The notes beneath the pieces were generated by a model that ran no database searches, was not told the origin of the DNA, and saw nothing but the letters and a program-made list of their open reading frames with translations. From assembly GCF_022012475.1 (NCBI RefSeq), contig NZ_JAKLWS010000018.1, positions 20,224 through 84,223 of the forward strand: 64,000 bases of DNA, read 5' to 3'. A program made the translations under genes and the position numbers. The stretch is from Rhodohalobacter sulfatireducens. GTDB lineage: Bacteria > Bacteroidota > Rhodothermia > Balneolales > Balneolaceae. Below are positions 18,539 through 27,385 of this stretch, in pieces (position 1 is the first letter of the stretch; every line of letters begins with the position of its first letter).

Positions 18539-19948
18539 ATGTATTTCAAACAATTCTTTGATAACAAATTAGCACAATATTCATATCTCGTGGGTTGTCA
18601 GGCCAATGGTACGGCCTTGGTCATTGATCCTATGAGGGATATCGATCAGTATATTGATGCAGCAGCCGATGAAAATTTAACCATCGTGGCTGCAGCCGAC
18701 ACTCATATCCATGCAGACTATATTTCCGGGTTGCGTGAATTTGCCGAACGAGATGTAAAAGTATACGCTTCTGACGAAGGTGATAAAGACTGGAAATATG
18801 AATGGCTCATGGACAGTGATTATGATTTTGAGCTTCTCAACGACGGTGACACATTCCAGCTTGGAAACATCACATTTAAAGCATGGCATACACCGGGACA
18901 TACTCCTGAGCATTTAAGCTATTTTATCACAGACGGTGCTGCGGCTGATGAGCCGATGGGTATTGCTACCGGTGATTTTGTGTTCGTGGGAGATGTTGGG
19001 CGTCCGGATCTTTTAGAATCGGCTGCCGGCCAAAAGGATGTGATGGAACCTTCAGCCCGAACACTTTACAAATCTGTAGAGGAGTTCAAATCTGTACCGG
19101 AATATCTGCAGGTTTGGCCGGGGCACGGGGCAGGAAGTGCATGCGGGAAAGCATTGGGTGCAATTCCGGAGTCAACCGTTGGATATGAACTGAGATACAA
19201 CAACTCCCTCAAATCTGCTACATCTGAAGATAATTTTGTGAAATTTATCCTTGAGGGTCAGCCGGAACCTCCACTCTATTTTGCACGGATGAAACGTGAT
19301 AACAAGGTTGGCCCGGCTATTACCGGTGGTTTACCACAGCCGAAAAGATTAACTCTTAAAGAGTTGAAGAAAGTAACACAACAAGAGGGTGCAGTTCTGT
19401 TGGATACCAGGAACCGAGAGGATTTTGCGTTCGGATACATTCCCGGATCACTTCTGTCTCCGCTGAATAAGCAGTTCAATACTGTAGCTGGTTCTTACAT
19501 CACTGAGGATGAAGAGATCTACCTGGTGGTTGAAGAACACCTGGCTGAAGAGGCCGTACGTGATCTGTACAGGATTGGATACGACAAAATCCGAGGATTT
19601 GTAACTCCAAAAGATCTGGTCATGTACTCCGAACAAAATATCGGAACACTCGAAAAAGTGGATGTGAGAACCTTTGAGGGGATTGATGAAGCAGATGCTA
19701 ATTCACTCGTCCTGGATGTTCGAAAAGCGTCAGAATATCAAGAGGGACACATCGATGGAGCTCTGAATATTGCTCACACAAGATTACTTCCAAGAATGGA
19801 TGAAGTTCCTGTTAAGAGAAAAATTTACGTTCATTGCCAGGCTGGTGGACGTTCTGCGGTAGCAGCGGCACTTTTAGAAAGAGAGGGGTATGATGTTGTT
19901 CTTATTGACGACAACTTCGAGAACTATCAAAAGCCGCAAACAGCGTAA
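18539..19948 (+). CDS. Persulfide dioxygenase-rhodanese fusion (CstB-like)
   Basis: Cytoplasmic enzyme of 469 residues expected to oxidise thiol persulfides and produce thiosulfate or sulfite. Domains: a metallo-beta-lactamase fold persulfide dioxygenase (1-245) with THIHADY, HTPGHTPEHLSYF and GDFVFVGDVGRPDLL supplying the iron ligands; a first rhodanese fold (about 265-365) without a catalytic cysteine (YLVVEEHLAEE at the active loop); and a second, active rhodanese (about 375-465) with VHCQAGGRS. MBL - pseudo-rhodanese - rhodanese is the plan of Staphylococcus CstB. The usual HxHxDH is HIHADY, the last His being Tyr. It is third in the operon after the split transporter and before SulP. Confidence 0.93.
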   Translation: MYFKQFFDNKLAQYSYLVGCQANGTALVIDPMRDIDQYIDAAADENLTIVAAADTHIHADYISGLREFAERDVKVYASDEGDKDWKYEWLMDSDYDFELLNDGDTFQLGNITFKAWHTPGHTPEHLSYFITDGAAADEPMGIATGDFVFVGDVGRPDLLESAAGQKDVMEPSARTLYKSVEEFKSVPEYLQVWPGHGAGSACGKALGAIPESTVGYELRYNNSLKSATSEDNFVKFILEGQPEPPLYFARMKRDNKVGPAITGGLPQPKRLTLKELKKVTQQEGAVLLDTRNREDFAFGYIPGSLLSPLNKQFNTVAGSYITEDEEIYLVVEEHLAEEAVRDLYRIGYDKIRGFVTPKDLVMYSEQNIGTLEKVDVRTFEGIDEADANSLVLDVRKASEYQEGHIDGALNIAHTRLLPRMDEVPVKRKIYVHCQAGGRSAVAAALLEREGYDVVLIDDNFENYQKPQTA

Positions 19949-19997
19949 TCGTACAAAGGCGGCCTGGTATGATTGATATATCAGCCGCCAACTTATT

Positions 19998-21734
19998 ATG
20001 AGATCAATCATAAAATATATCGGAGAAATTCTCCCGGTTGTGGAGACTGTGCGTAGTTACGACGGTTCGACATTTAAGGGAGATTTGAATGCAGGCATTA
20101 CGGTTGGTATTATGCTCATTCCGCAAGGCATGGCATACGCTATACTTGCCGGATTACCTCCCGTTTATGGATTATATGCATCCCTTGTACCACTACTCAT
20201 ATATGCGCTATTTGGTACTTCGCGTCAGCTTGCAGTAGGTCCCGTGGCTATGGTTTCTCTACTTGTGATAGCCGGTGTAGGTGAGATAGCGGAAGTAGGT
20301 AGTGATCGGTTCATCCAGCTTGCAGTACTTACTGCCCTTGGAGTTGGCCTTGTACAATTCCTGATGGGACTTTTCAGAATGGGATTCCTGGTAAATTTTT
20401 TATCACATCCTGTTTTAAGTGGTTTCACTTCTGCTGCTGCAATCATCATCGGAGCCAGTCAGATTAAGAATCTTCTCGGAGTAGATCTGCCGAGAACAAA
20501 CTATGTGCACGAAATTCTTATCGGCCTGGCGGGAAAACTATCCCAGATTGATCTGATGACAGCTGTGATTGGAATCGGGTCAATCTTTACTATAATGATG
20601 ATAAGAAAGTGGAAAAAAACATTTCCCTCTGCATTGGTCGTTGTAATTCTTGGAACACTATTTACATATCTGTTTGGCCTGAATCAAGCAGGAGTAAGCA
20701 TCGTTGGAGAAATACCGGAAGGCCTGCCGTCGTTTGATGCAGGATTTGTGAATTTCTCAGACATGCAACTTCTGATTCCAATTGTCTTGGTGATTTCATT
20801 GGTTAGTTATATGGAATCTATTGCTGTTGCAAAAGCAATTGCCAATAAACATGGCTACAAAGTAGATGCAAACAAGGAGCTTGTGGGTTTAGGCCTTGCC
20901 AATATTGGGGGTTCATTTTTCCAGTCCTTCCCAACAACGGGCGGGTTTTCAAGAACGGCAGTAAATGATCAATCCGGGGCAAAAACGACATTGGCCGCTG
21001 TAGTCAGTGCGGGAATAATCGGTTTGACGGTGCTGTTTTTAACACCTCTCTTTTATTATTTGCCAAGTGCAGTTTTGGCTGCAATAATTATGGTGGCCGT
21101 TGCCGGTTTGTTCGACTATCAAGAGATGCTGAATCTCTTTAAAACAGATAAAAAAGATCTGGCAATGCTGTTGATCACCTTTGTTGCCACTTTGGCCCTC
21201 GGAATTGAAGAGGGTATCGGAATAGGCGTTTTAATCTCACTTGCTTTGGTAATTTACAGCAGCTCAAAACCTCATAATGCAGAATTGGGCAGGTTGGGAG
21301 ACAGTAAAACATTTCGGAATATAAATCGATACGAAGAAGCGAATATAACAGAAGATGTGATGATTTATCGGTTTGATGCACCTATATACTTCGCAAATGT
21401 GGAGCATTTCAGGGAGTCGATAAACCATCGAATAGCTGACCATAGCGATGACCTGGAGCTTGTAATCCTGGATGCATCCGCAATCAATAATATCGATTCA
21501 ACAGGCGTACATATGCTCACAGAGTTGATACAGGAATTAAATCAAAAAGGAGTGCGGTTTTACATTGCCGGTGCCATTGGTCCCGTTAGGGATAAACTTA
21601 TGAAAAGCGGTGTTGTAGAATTGATGGGCAGAGATACCTACTTCTTTGATGTGGATGAAGCGCTGGAGTATTACAGGAAGAGTGAAGATGTGAGAGAAGA
21701 ACGTGAATTCTCACCTCTTCAGACAAATGTCTGA
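19998..21734 (+). CDS. SulP-family anion transporter with STAS domain
   Basis: Inner-membrane carrier of 578 residues for sulfate or a related anion. The membrane domain (about 25-425) starts with GDLNAGITVGIMLIPQGMAY and contains LPPVYGLYASLVPLLIYALF and GSFFQSFPTTGGFSRTAVN, both diagnostic of SulP. A cytoplasmic STAS domain (about 450-560) has the DASAINNIDSTGVHML phospho-site loop. It follows the CstB-like gene by 49 bp on the same strand. In this setting it may export sulfate or sulfite formed by sulfur oxidation, or import sulfate; direction cannot be read from sequence. Confidence 0.93.
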   Translation: MRSIIKYIGEILPVVETVRSYDGSTFKGDLNAGITVGIMLIPQGMAYAILAGLPPVYGLYASLVPLLIYALFGTSRQLAVGPVAMVSLLVIAGVGEIAEVGSDRFIQLAVLTALGVGLVQFLMGLFRMGFLVNFLSHPVLSGFTSAAAIIIGASQIKNLLGVDLPRTNYVHEILIGLAGKLSQIDLMTAVIGIGSIFTIMMIRKWKKTFPSALVVVILGTLFTYLFGLNQAGVSIVGEIPEGLPSFDAGFVNFSDMQLLIPIVLVISLVSYMESIAVAKAIANKHGYKVDANKELVGLGLANIGGSFFQSFPTTGGFSRTAVNDQSGAKTTLAAVVSAGIIGLTVLFLTPLFYYLPSAVLAAIIMVAVAGLFDYQEMLNLFKTDKKDLAMLLITFVATLALGIEEGIGIGVLISLALVIYSSSKPHNAELGRLGDSKTFRNINRYEEANITEDVMIYRFDAPIYFANVEHFRESINHRIADHSDDLELVILDASAINNIDSTGVHMLTELIQELNQKGVRFYIAGAIGPVRDKLMKSGVVELMGRDTYFFDVDEALEYYRKSEDVREEREFSPLQTNV

Positions 21735-21860
21735 GACAAATAATGAAAGAAGAAAACTATATAGAAATGTGTATTTAAGTGAAACTCATCTTATTTTATC
21801 AAAACGATGCTTCTAAATAAAATCAAACAATTTTTTAACAGAATTACCCAGGAAGTAAAT

Positions 21861-22187
21861 ATGAGTCAGGATATTGATATCAGCCCCGAAGAATTTAAAA
21901 ATAAAATGGAAGAAGACCGGGGAGTAATCATTGATGTACGCTCGCACGGTGAGTATAAAGAAGGTCACCTGAAGGAAACAGATCTTCAACACGACTACAA
22001 CAGTGGTGAATTTCAGCAACAGCTTGGATCTTTAGATAAGGAAAAGAGCTATTATCTCTATTGCCGGACCGGAAATCGAAGTGGAAGAGCCGCTCGTATT
22101 ATGAAAATGCAAGGGTTTGAAAAGGCATACAATATTGGTGGGTTTAAAAATCTCGCACATGCCGGTTTTGAAACGGAAAGGGGATAA
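21861..22187 (+). CDS. Stand-alone rhodanese-domain sulfurtransferase
   Basis: Single rhodanese domain of 108 residues (ISPEEFKNKMEEDRGVIIDV, YYLYCRTGNRSGRAARIM). The active-site loop CRTGNRS is complete, so it can carry a persulfide sulfur. The ATG at 21861 is preferred because it has AGGAAG 7-8 bp upstream and begins where the domain begins; the frame stays open to an ATG at 21807, which would add an 18-residue basic leader with no ribosome-binding site. It lies 126 bp after SulP and probably completes the sulfur operon. E. coli YgaP combines such a domain with DUF2892; here the two are separate genes at opposite ends of the cluster. Confidence 0.88.
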   Translation: MSQDIDISPEEFKNKMEEDRGVIIDVRSHGEYKEGHLKETDLQHDYNSGEFQQQLGSLDKEKSYYLYCRTGNRSGRAARIMKMQGFEKAYNIGGFKNLAHAGFETERG

Positions 22188-22325
22188 AAGATCAAAGATA
22201 ACTCTATGGCGACAAACATGAATTTGTCAGTTTGAAAAGAGTGAAGTGATCTCAATACTCGGTATGATTGGGATCGCAGAAGTCTCAAAACCTACTTTGC
22301 AATAGATTAATGAAAGAATAGATCT

Positions 22326-22508
22326 ATGAACATTCCAGAAGACAAATATAGAGAAATTGAAGAACTGATCAGCAGTGATGAAAGTGTAGTTGGAATTGAC
22401 GCCAAGAAAACGCACATACTTATCCTCCATATGCTGCAACAAATCCAAGATCGCTTAGATAGTGTAGAAAGCAGGCTTGAAGTTATTGAAGATCAAGTTG
22501 ACGCTTAA
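22326..22508 (+). CDS. Small coiled-coil protein, unknown function
   Basis: Frame of 60 residues: an acidic N-terminus (MNIPEDKYREIEELISSDES), a short GIDAKKTHILILHML segment and a heptad-patterned C-terminal helix (IQDRLDSVESRLEVIEDQV) likely to form a coiled coil. No family is recognised. It follows the rhodanese by 138 bp and ends 4 bp across the stop of the convergent SDR gene. The coding character is reasonable (balanced, acidic, amphipathic), but there is no strong ribosome-binding site. Confidence 0.55.
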   Translation: MNIPEDKYREIEELISSDESVVGIDAKKTHILILHMLQQIQDRLDSVESRLEVIEDQVDA

Positions 22509-23266
22509 GATGTCATCCCACCGTCAATCACATAGGTGCTGCCGGTAATAAATTTGCTTTCATCGGAAGCCAGGAACAGTACCAATTCTGCAATTTCATC
22601 ATTTTCTGCATAGCGTCCCAAAGGAATCATCTTTTCAAAGTTCTGCTTAGCATCTCCGCCTGCACCCGGCGAAAATCCCTCCTCCAGCGATCTCATCATT
22701 CGGTTATCCACAGGTGATGGATGAATCGTATTTACCCGGATATTATGGGGAGCACCTTCAAGTGCAGCAACCCGCATTGAACCAATAACAGCATGTTTGC
22801 TGGTTACATAGGCCATCACTTCCGGAGTTCCCTGCAGTCCGGCTACAGAGGAGTTAATAATAATGCTGCCTCCGTGTTTTTTCATATGCGGAAATGCATA
22901 TTTCATACCAAGCCAAACACTTTTGGCATTTACAGCCATTACCTTATCATAGATATCTTCGGGATATTCCGACAATGGTTTTACGACCCCCTCAATTCCG
23001 GCATTTAGGAAGAAGATGTCAATCCTCCCAAATTCCCTTATCGCTTTTTCGATATATTTTTCTGTATCCCGGGCTTTGGATACATCAGCGGTAAATGTTT
23101 TGATACGATCTGATTCAAGGCTTTTCACTACATTCTTCAGTGCACTTGCATCTTGATCTACGAGAAGAATACCTTCGGCACCTTCATTCAAAAACCGTTT
23201 TGCAGTTGCTCTTCCGATAGAACCGGATCCACCGGTAATAATTGCAGTTTGATTTTTCAATCTCAT
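22505..23266 (-). CDS. Short-chain dehydrogenase/reductase
   Basis: Classical SDR oxidoreductase of 253 residues. The cofactor loop TGGSGSIG (about 11-18), NAG (NAGIEG), catalytic Ser in INSSVAG and YVTSK Tyr/Lys are all present, and it ends TGSTYVIDGGMTS as is typical. An acidic residue after beta-2 (LLVDQDAS) points to NAD(H). The start at 23266 (MRLKNQTA) is chosen because GGAGG lies 5 bp upstream; an in-frame ATG at 23299 would add 11 residues with poorer signals. It lies 127 bp downstream of the fadJ-like gene on the same strand and may act on a hydroxyacyl or alcohol substrate, but substrate is not readable. Confidence 0.9.
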   Translation of the reverse strand: MRLKNQTAIITGGSGSIGRATAKRFLNEGAEGILLVDQDASALKNVVKSLESDRIKTFTADVSKARDTEKYIEKAIREFGRIDIFFLNAGIEGVVKPLSEYPEDIYDKVMAVNAKSVWLGMKYAFPHMKKHGGSIIINSSVAGLQGTPEVMAYVTSKHAVIGSMRVAALEGAPHNIRVNTIHPSPVDNRMMRSLEEGFSPGAGGDAKQNFEKMIPLGRYAENDEIAELVLFLASDESKFITGSTYVIDGGMTS

Positions 23267-23393
23267 CATATCCTCCCTCTTTTCATTCACTTTGTACAAA
23301 ATTAGGAAATCTCTGTGATTAGAGTATGAAAAGAGTATTGGTACTGCACAGAAATCCGCGAAGTTTTAAACAGTTTGCGGATTTAAATAAAGT

Positions 23394-25526
23394 CTATTCT
23401 TTTGGATGAAAAAGAGATTGACTGGATTTCATCTCTAATAACAGGTCAGCCGGTTTAAAACGATCTCCATTACTGCTATGCAATGTGTTCATGCTTTCGA
23501 GGAAGCTTTCTAGCCCAATTCGATCGATATAGCGAAAGGGGCCTCCCAGGAACGGAGGAAATCCAAGACCGAGAATGGCACCAAGATCTCCATCTGTGGG
23601 ATTCTTCAAAATCTCTTCCTGGAGGCATAAAACAGCCTCATTAATCATCATGGTTGAGAGCCTGTATTGGATCTCCCTTTGATCGAATGAAAGTCGGTCG
23701 GTTCCTCCAAAATATTTGTAGATCTTTTCATTCACCTCTTTTTTCTTCTTCGACCCCTTTTCATACTTGTAGAATCCTCTCTTGTTCTTTCGTCCAAGAT
23801 AGTCCTCGTCCATCAATTCTTTTGATTTCTTACTTGTTTTGGCGCCACGAGCTTCAAACTTATCGCTGAGAGTATCTGCAACGTGAGCGCCTACATCTAT
23901 TCCAACTTCATCCAAAAGTGCAACCGGGCCGACCGGGAATCCGAACTGTTTCATGGCACTGTCCAAGTCCTCAATTTTTGCACCTTCTTCGAGAAGCAGA
24001 AGAGCCTCATTGATATATGGAGCGAGGATGCGGGTTGTATAAAATCCGGGTCCATCATTTACAACGATCACATTCTTGCCCTGTCTGAGCCCCACATCAA
24101 AAGCTGTTGCAACAACCCAGTCTGCTGTTTGATCCGTTTTGACAATCTCCAGCAGCGGCATTTTTTGTACGGGCGAAAAGTAATGCATCCCCACAATGTT
24201 CTCCGGCCGTTTTGCATTTTTGGCAATGTCAGAAATTGGCAGGGATGAAGTATTGGATGCGAAGATCGTATTATCAGGGCAAACATCTTCAATCTCCTTC
24301 ACAATGTTTCTCTTCAGATCCAAATCTTCGAAAACAGCCTCAATAACAAGGTCAATATCTTCAAACCCGTCGTATGTTTCAGTAGGATGTACAGAACTCA
24401 TCGTTTCATCTCGTTCAAACTCCGAGATGATATGTTTGCCGACTTTTTTGTCAAGATTTTCACGGATTGAGCTCTCGCCCTTCATGGCATTTTCCAGCTT
24501 TTGATCCTTTAGCCACACATGAAATTCATCTTCAATACTAACCTCCGTAATTCCGCTTCCCATCAAACCGGCGCCAAGCACACCTATTTTTTTAATCTCT
24601 CTTTTCTTCTCTAGTGGATTCTTTTTCGAAGCGTTCATCGCAAAGAATAACTGAACAAGTGCTCTCGATTCGGGCGTTACCGCCAATTCACCAAACAGCC
24701 TGGATTCGTTTTCTAAGCCTTTCTCGAAACCATGTTTATAACCATACTCCACACTGTCGATAATTTTTGGAGGAGCCGGGTAATTTCCCTTTGTTTCACT
24801 TTGAGTTCGCTTTCGGGCCTGGCTGAAAATGATATTGCGCCCCAAAGCATTGCTCTCAGATACTTTTTCCAGTGCCGACCGCTTATCCGGATGGCTCACC
24901 TTTTCATTCTTCAGTTTCTTGACAGCTTTAATTCCCGCCTCTTTCACGGCGTACTGGTGAACAACCTCATCAGCAAAACCGGTTTTTCCTGCCTGGTAGC
25001 TGTACATATTTTTACCGGTCAGCAGATAGGGAAGGGCCTTCTGAATGCCAATAAGCCTCGGTAATCGCTGCGTTCCACCCATTCCGGGAAGCAGTCCAAG
25101 TTTTACTTCCGGCAGACCGATTTTGGTTGATTTATGATCAGAAACGATCCGATAATGACTGGCAAGTGCAAGTTCTGTACCGCCTCCCATGCACGATCCA
25201 TGAATTCCCACTACAATAGGTTTGTCGAAATTCTCAACTCTCAAAAGAATTTCGTGCCCGGTCCAGCTCAGTTCGGAGAGCTCTTCGGCCGTTTCTCTTG
25301 TCTTGAACATCTCAATATCAGCACCCGCAATAAAATTGTTCTCTTTTCCGCTTATAAGCAGTGCTCCCTCAAGGGTATCATCGGATCCGAGCTTATCTAA
25401 CAAATCAGAAAACTCATCAATCAGTTGCTCGTTTAGCTTGTTAACCTTTTCACCGGGCGTATCCAGCGTGATGATGGCGACATTCTCGACGGTTTCGGTT
25501 TGTAGTATTTTTTTCTTCTTGTTCAT
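23394..25526 (-). CDS. FadJ/FadB-like trifunctional beta-oxidation enzyme (enoyl-CoA hydratase / 3-hydroxyacyl-CoA dehydrogenase)
   Basis: Multifunctional enzyme of fatty-acid beta-oxidation, 710 residues (FadJ about 714). The N-terminal crotonase domain (1-190) has the oxyanion segments NFIAGADIEMF and GSCMGGGTELALASHYRI and the glutamate loop GLPEVKLGLLPGMGGTQRLP. The NAD-binding domain begins near 312 (GVLGAGLMGSGI), contains SNTSSLPI and GMHYFSPVQKMPLLEI (catalytic His), and is followed by two C-terminal 3HCDH domains (NDGPGFYTTRIL; LGFPPFLGGPFRYID). It is preceded 159 bp upstream on the same strand by the thiolase gene; the gap holds an inverted repeat element. Confidence 0.95.
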   Translation of the reverse strand: MNKKKKILQTETVENVAIITLDTPGEKVNKLNEQLIDEFSDLLDKLGSDDTLEGALLISGKENNFIAGADIEMFKTRETAEELSELSWTGHEILLRVENFDKPIVVGIHGSCMGGGTELALASHYRIVSDHKSTKIGLPEVKLGLLPGMGGTQRLPRLIGIQKALPYLLTGKNMYSYQAGKTGFADEVVHQYAVKEAGIKAVKKLKNEKVSHPDKRSALEKVSESNALGRNIIFSQARKRTQSETKGNYPAPPKIIDSVEYGYKHGFEKGLENESRLFGELAVTPESRALVQLFFAMNASKKNPLEKKREIKKIGVLGAGLMGSGITEVSIEDEFHVWLKDQKLENAMKGESSIRENLDKKVGKHIISEFERDETMSSVHPTETYDGFEDIDLVIEAVFEDLDLKRNIVKEIEDVCPDNTIFASNTSSLPISDIAKNAKRPENIVGMHYFSPVQKMPLLEIVKTDQTADWVVATAFDVGLRQGKNVIVVNDGPGFYTTRILAPYINEALLLLEEGAKIEDLDSAMKQFGFPVGPVALLDEVGIDVGAHVADTLSDKFEARGAKTSKKSKELMDEDYLGRKNKRGFYKYEKGSKKKKEVNEKIYKYFGGTDRLSFDQREIQYRLSTMMINEAVLCLQEEILKNPTDGDLGAILGLGFPPFLGGPFRYIDRIGLESFLESMNTLHSSNGDRFKPADLLLEMKSSQSLFHPKE

Positions 25527-25572
25527 GGGTTTAATCTTTTAGGCCTAAGGAAAAATTAAACAAATTTAATGC

Positions 25573-25644
25573 GTCACCCTGAGCTTGACTCAGGGTCTCC
25601 AAATTCTACAACAGCAGGAGATTCTGAGTCAAGCTCAGAATGAC
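25573..25644. repeat. Inverted palindromic repeat pair between thiolase and fadJ-like genes
   Basis: Two 28-bp arms, 25573-25600 and 25617-25644, are reverse complements apart from four or so positions. Each arm itself contains CTGAGCTTGACTCAG-type dyad symmetry (CTGAG/CTCAG), so each can also fold alone; the spacer is 16 bp. This GTCA(C/T)CCTGAGCTTGACTCAG type is known to me as a dispersed intergenic repeat in Bacteroidota. It sits in the transcribed gap of the fad unit and could act as a partial terminator or mRNA stabiliser. Confidence 0.8.
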
Positions 25645-25685
25645 ACATTCATGCTCCCCACTTTTCACGTTTGCCATTTCACTTT

Positions 25686-26987
25686 TCACTCATTAAATCG
25701 TTCAAGTATCATCGCATGCCCCTGACCTCCGGCGGCACACGCTGCAATCAATGCATATCGCCCATCTTGTTTGATGAGGCGATTCGCTGCTGTTGTTACT
25801 AATCGAATCCCTGTTGCTGCGAATGGGTGTCCGAGTGACAACGATCCACCCCAGTGATTCAGTTTATCCCAGGGGACTTTGCCAACCTTCTTTTTTCGTT
25901 TCAGCCGATCTTTAGCAAATTCATTACTGTCAAGTGCTTTAAGAACGGTTAACATCTGGCCGGCAAACGCTTCGTGAAATTCGAATACATCAATGTCATC
26001 GAGAGTCAATTTCATATCATCCAGAACTTTAGGAACGGCAAATGCCGGGCCAATCAACAGTTCATCACCCGGTCGTTGAGCTACATAGGTGTAGCTTCGA
26101 ATTAATGCTTTTGGTTTATAACCATTGTTCAGAGCAAATCCCTTGTCCATCACCAAACCGGCAGATGCCCCATCTGTCAAAAATGATGAATTTCCGGCTG
26201 TAACTGTTCCGTGAGGTTTGATGAATGCCGGGCTCAGTTTTGCAAGCTTATCCATATCCGTATCAGGACGAACCCCATTATCTTTCTCTACGATCGAGTT
26301 ACCGTTGTTTACGCTCACAGGAAAAATTTCATTTTCCAAAAATCCCTCTTCAGTCGCTTTGAAAGCAAGCTGATGTGACCGCAGCGCATAGGCATCTTGT
26401 TCCTCCCGCTTCACTCCATATTTAGCCGCCATCTTATCGCAACTCTCTCCCATGGTCTCACCGGTAGAAAATTCTGAGATCGAAGGAATTTCGGGCAAAA
26501 GGTCGGATGGGCTCAGGCCTTTAAAAAATTTCAGCCAGTCGGTCGGAGATTTATATTTTTGGGTTTGGAGTAATTTTTGCCTGAAGATTTTCCTGAAGCG
26601 GATGGGAATATCACTCATAATTTCCACACCTCCCACAATAGCTGCGTTAATTTGGCCATGGTTGATGGCGTCTGTGGCTGTGGTCAGAGCAATGTTCGAG
26701 GAGATACAAGCCATGGAGAGTGTGGTTGCGGGAATCGAGTCAGGCAACCCTGCTGCCATTGATGATTCCCGTGCAACGTTACTTGTATTAATATCCTGGA
26801 TCACATTTCCATAATAAACATGATCAATATGGCTTCCATCCAGTTTAGTTTTCTTGATTAGCCCGGCAATTGCCAAACGTCCAAGATCGTAGGCGGAAAA
26901 TTTTTTGAAATCTGTTTGTGCGCGCAAGAAAGGAGTGCGCCCGCCATTCACAAATACAATCTCCTTTTTCTTTTTGGATTCACTCAT
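25686..26987 (-). CDS. Acetyl-CoA C-acyltransferase (3-ketoacyl-CoA thiolase, FadI-like)
   Basis: Last step of beta-oxidation, 433 residues. Catalytic residues are visible: nucleophile Cys in SMACISSN (near 93), His in GGSLSLGHPFAATG (near 377) and Cys in CAAGGQGHAMILER (near 417). The N-terminus reads EIVFVNGGRTPFLRAQTDFK. Length and the insertion around residues 130-170 fit the FadI (anaerobic/mitochondrial trifunctional beta) branch, matching the FadJ-like partner downstream. Both are on the minus strand; the promoter should lie in the 270 bp before the tRNA gene. No FadR-type regulator is nearby. Confidence 0.95.
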   Translation of the reverse strand: MSESKKKKEIVFVNGGRTPFLRAQTDFKKFSAYDLGRLAIAGLIKKTKLDGSHIDHVYYGNVIQDINTSNVARESSMAAGLPDSIPATTLSMACISSNIALTTATDAINHGQINAAIVGGVEIMSDIPIRFRKIFRQKLLQTQKYKSPTDWLKFFKGLSPSDLLPEIPSISEFSTGETMGESCDKMAAKYGVKREEQDAYALRSHQLAFKATEEGFLENEIFPVSVNNGNSIVEKDNGVRPDTDMDKLAKLSPAFIKPHGTVTAGNSSFLTDGASAGLVMDKGFALNNGYKPKALIRSYTYVAQRPGDELLIGPAFAVPKVLDDMKLTLDDIDVFEFHEAFAGQMLTVLKALDSNEFAKDRLKRKKKVGKVPWDKLNHWGGSLSLGHPFAATGIRLVTTAANRLIKQDGRYALIAACAAGGQGHAMILERFNE

Positions 26988-27125
26988 GACTGATGGAACT
27001 GGTTAAATGAAATAGAAGCAGATTAACGGTGTTAACCTTACCCTTATAGATAACCAAAAATTTATTGAGGATAAACTGTTTTATCGAATTGATGAAGTTC
27101 TTATATTTAGGGTCTGAATGAATTT

Positions 27126-27222
27126 GAGTGGTTAACTCAGTTGGTTTTCCCAAAGGAATGCCTTCGGCAAGAGCATCCCGATGCAGTTCAATCGGGAGGG
27201 TCATAGGTTCGAATACTGAGTT
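27126..27222 (+). pseudogene. tRNA-like relic upstream of tRNA-Val
   Basis: This non-coding stretch copies parts of a tRNA: TTAACTCAGTTGGTTTTC resembles the D-arm of the true tRNA that starts 34 bp downstream (TTAGCTCAGTTGGTTTAG), and GGGTCATAGGTTCGAATACT resembles its T-arm (GGGTCGTAGGTTCGAATCCT). Between them lie GAGCA, a hairpin CCCGAT...ATCGGG in place of the anticodon arm and about 20 extra bases (CCCAAAGGAATGCCTTCGGC). No acceptor stem pairs. It is best read as a decayed or rearranged tRNA copy. Confidence 0.5.
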
Positions 27223-27255
27223 AGTTAAAGAAAGTTTTTGATTTATTGATATGAT

Positions 27256-27330
27256 GGGTGATTAGCTCAGTTGGTTTAGAGCACCTGCCTTACAAGCAGG
27301 GGGTCGTAGGTTCGAATCCTACATCACCCA
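27256..27330 (+). tRNA. tRNA-Val (anticodon UAC)
   Basis: Complete cloverleaf: acceptor GGGTGAT / ATCACCC, D-arm with AGCTCAGTTGGTTTAGAGC, anticodon stem CCTGC / GCAGG with loop CTTACAA (anticodon TAC, valine), variable GGGTC and T-arm GTAGG-TTCGAAT-CCTAC, with discriminator A at 27330. The 3' CCA is not encoded. An intrinsic terminator follows 20 bp downstream. Confidence 0.97.
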
Positions 27331-27350
27331 CTCTCTCTTGATAAAAAATA

Positions 27351-27385
27351 AAAGGACAGCTCTGGATAAGGGTTGTCCTTTTTTT
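27351..27385 (+). terminator. Intrinsic terminator after tRNA-Val
   Basis: AAAGGACAGC pairs with GTTGTCCTTT (one wobble) across an 11-base loop, followed by a T run. Confidence 0.85.

Noticed and set aside
26980..27204. 74-residue minus-strand open frame before the tRNA
   Set aside because: It runs across the tRNA-like relic and the thiolase promoter region; its content follows the tRNA-like DNA read backwards, with no ribosome-binding site.
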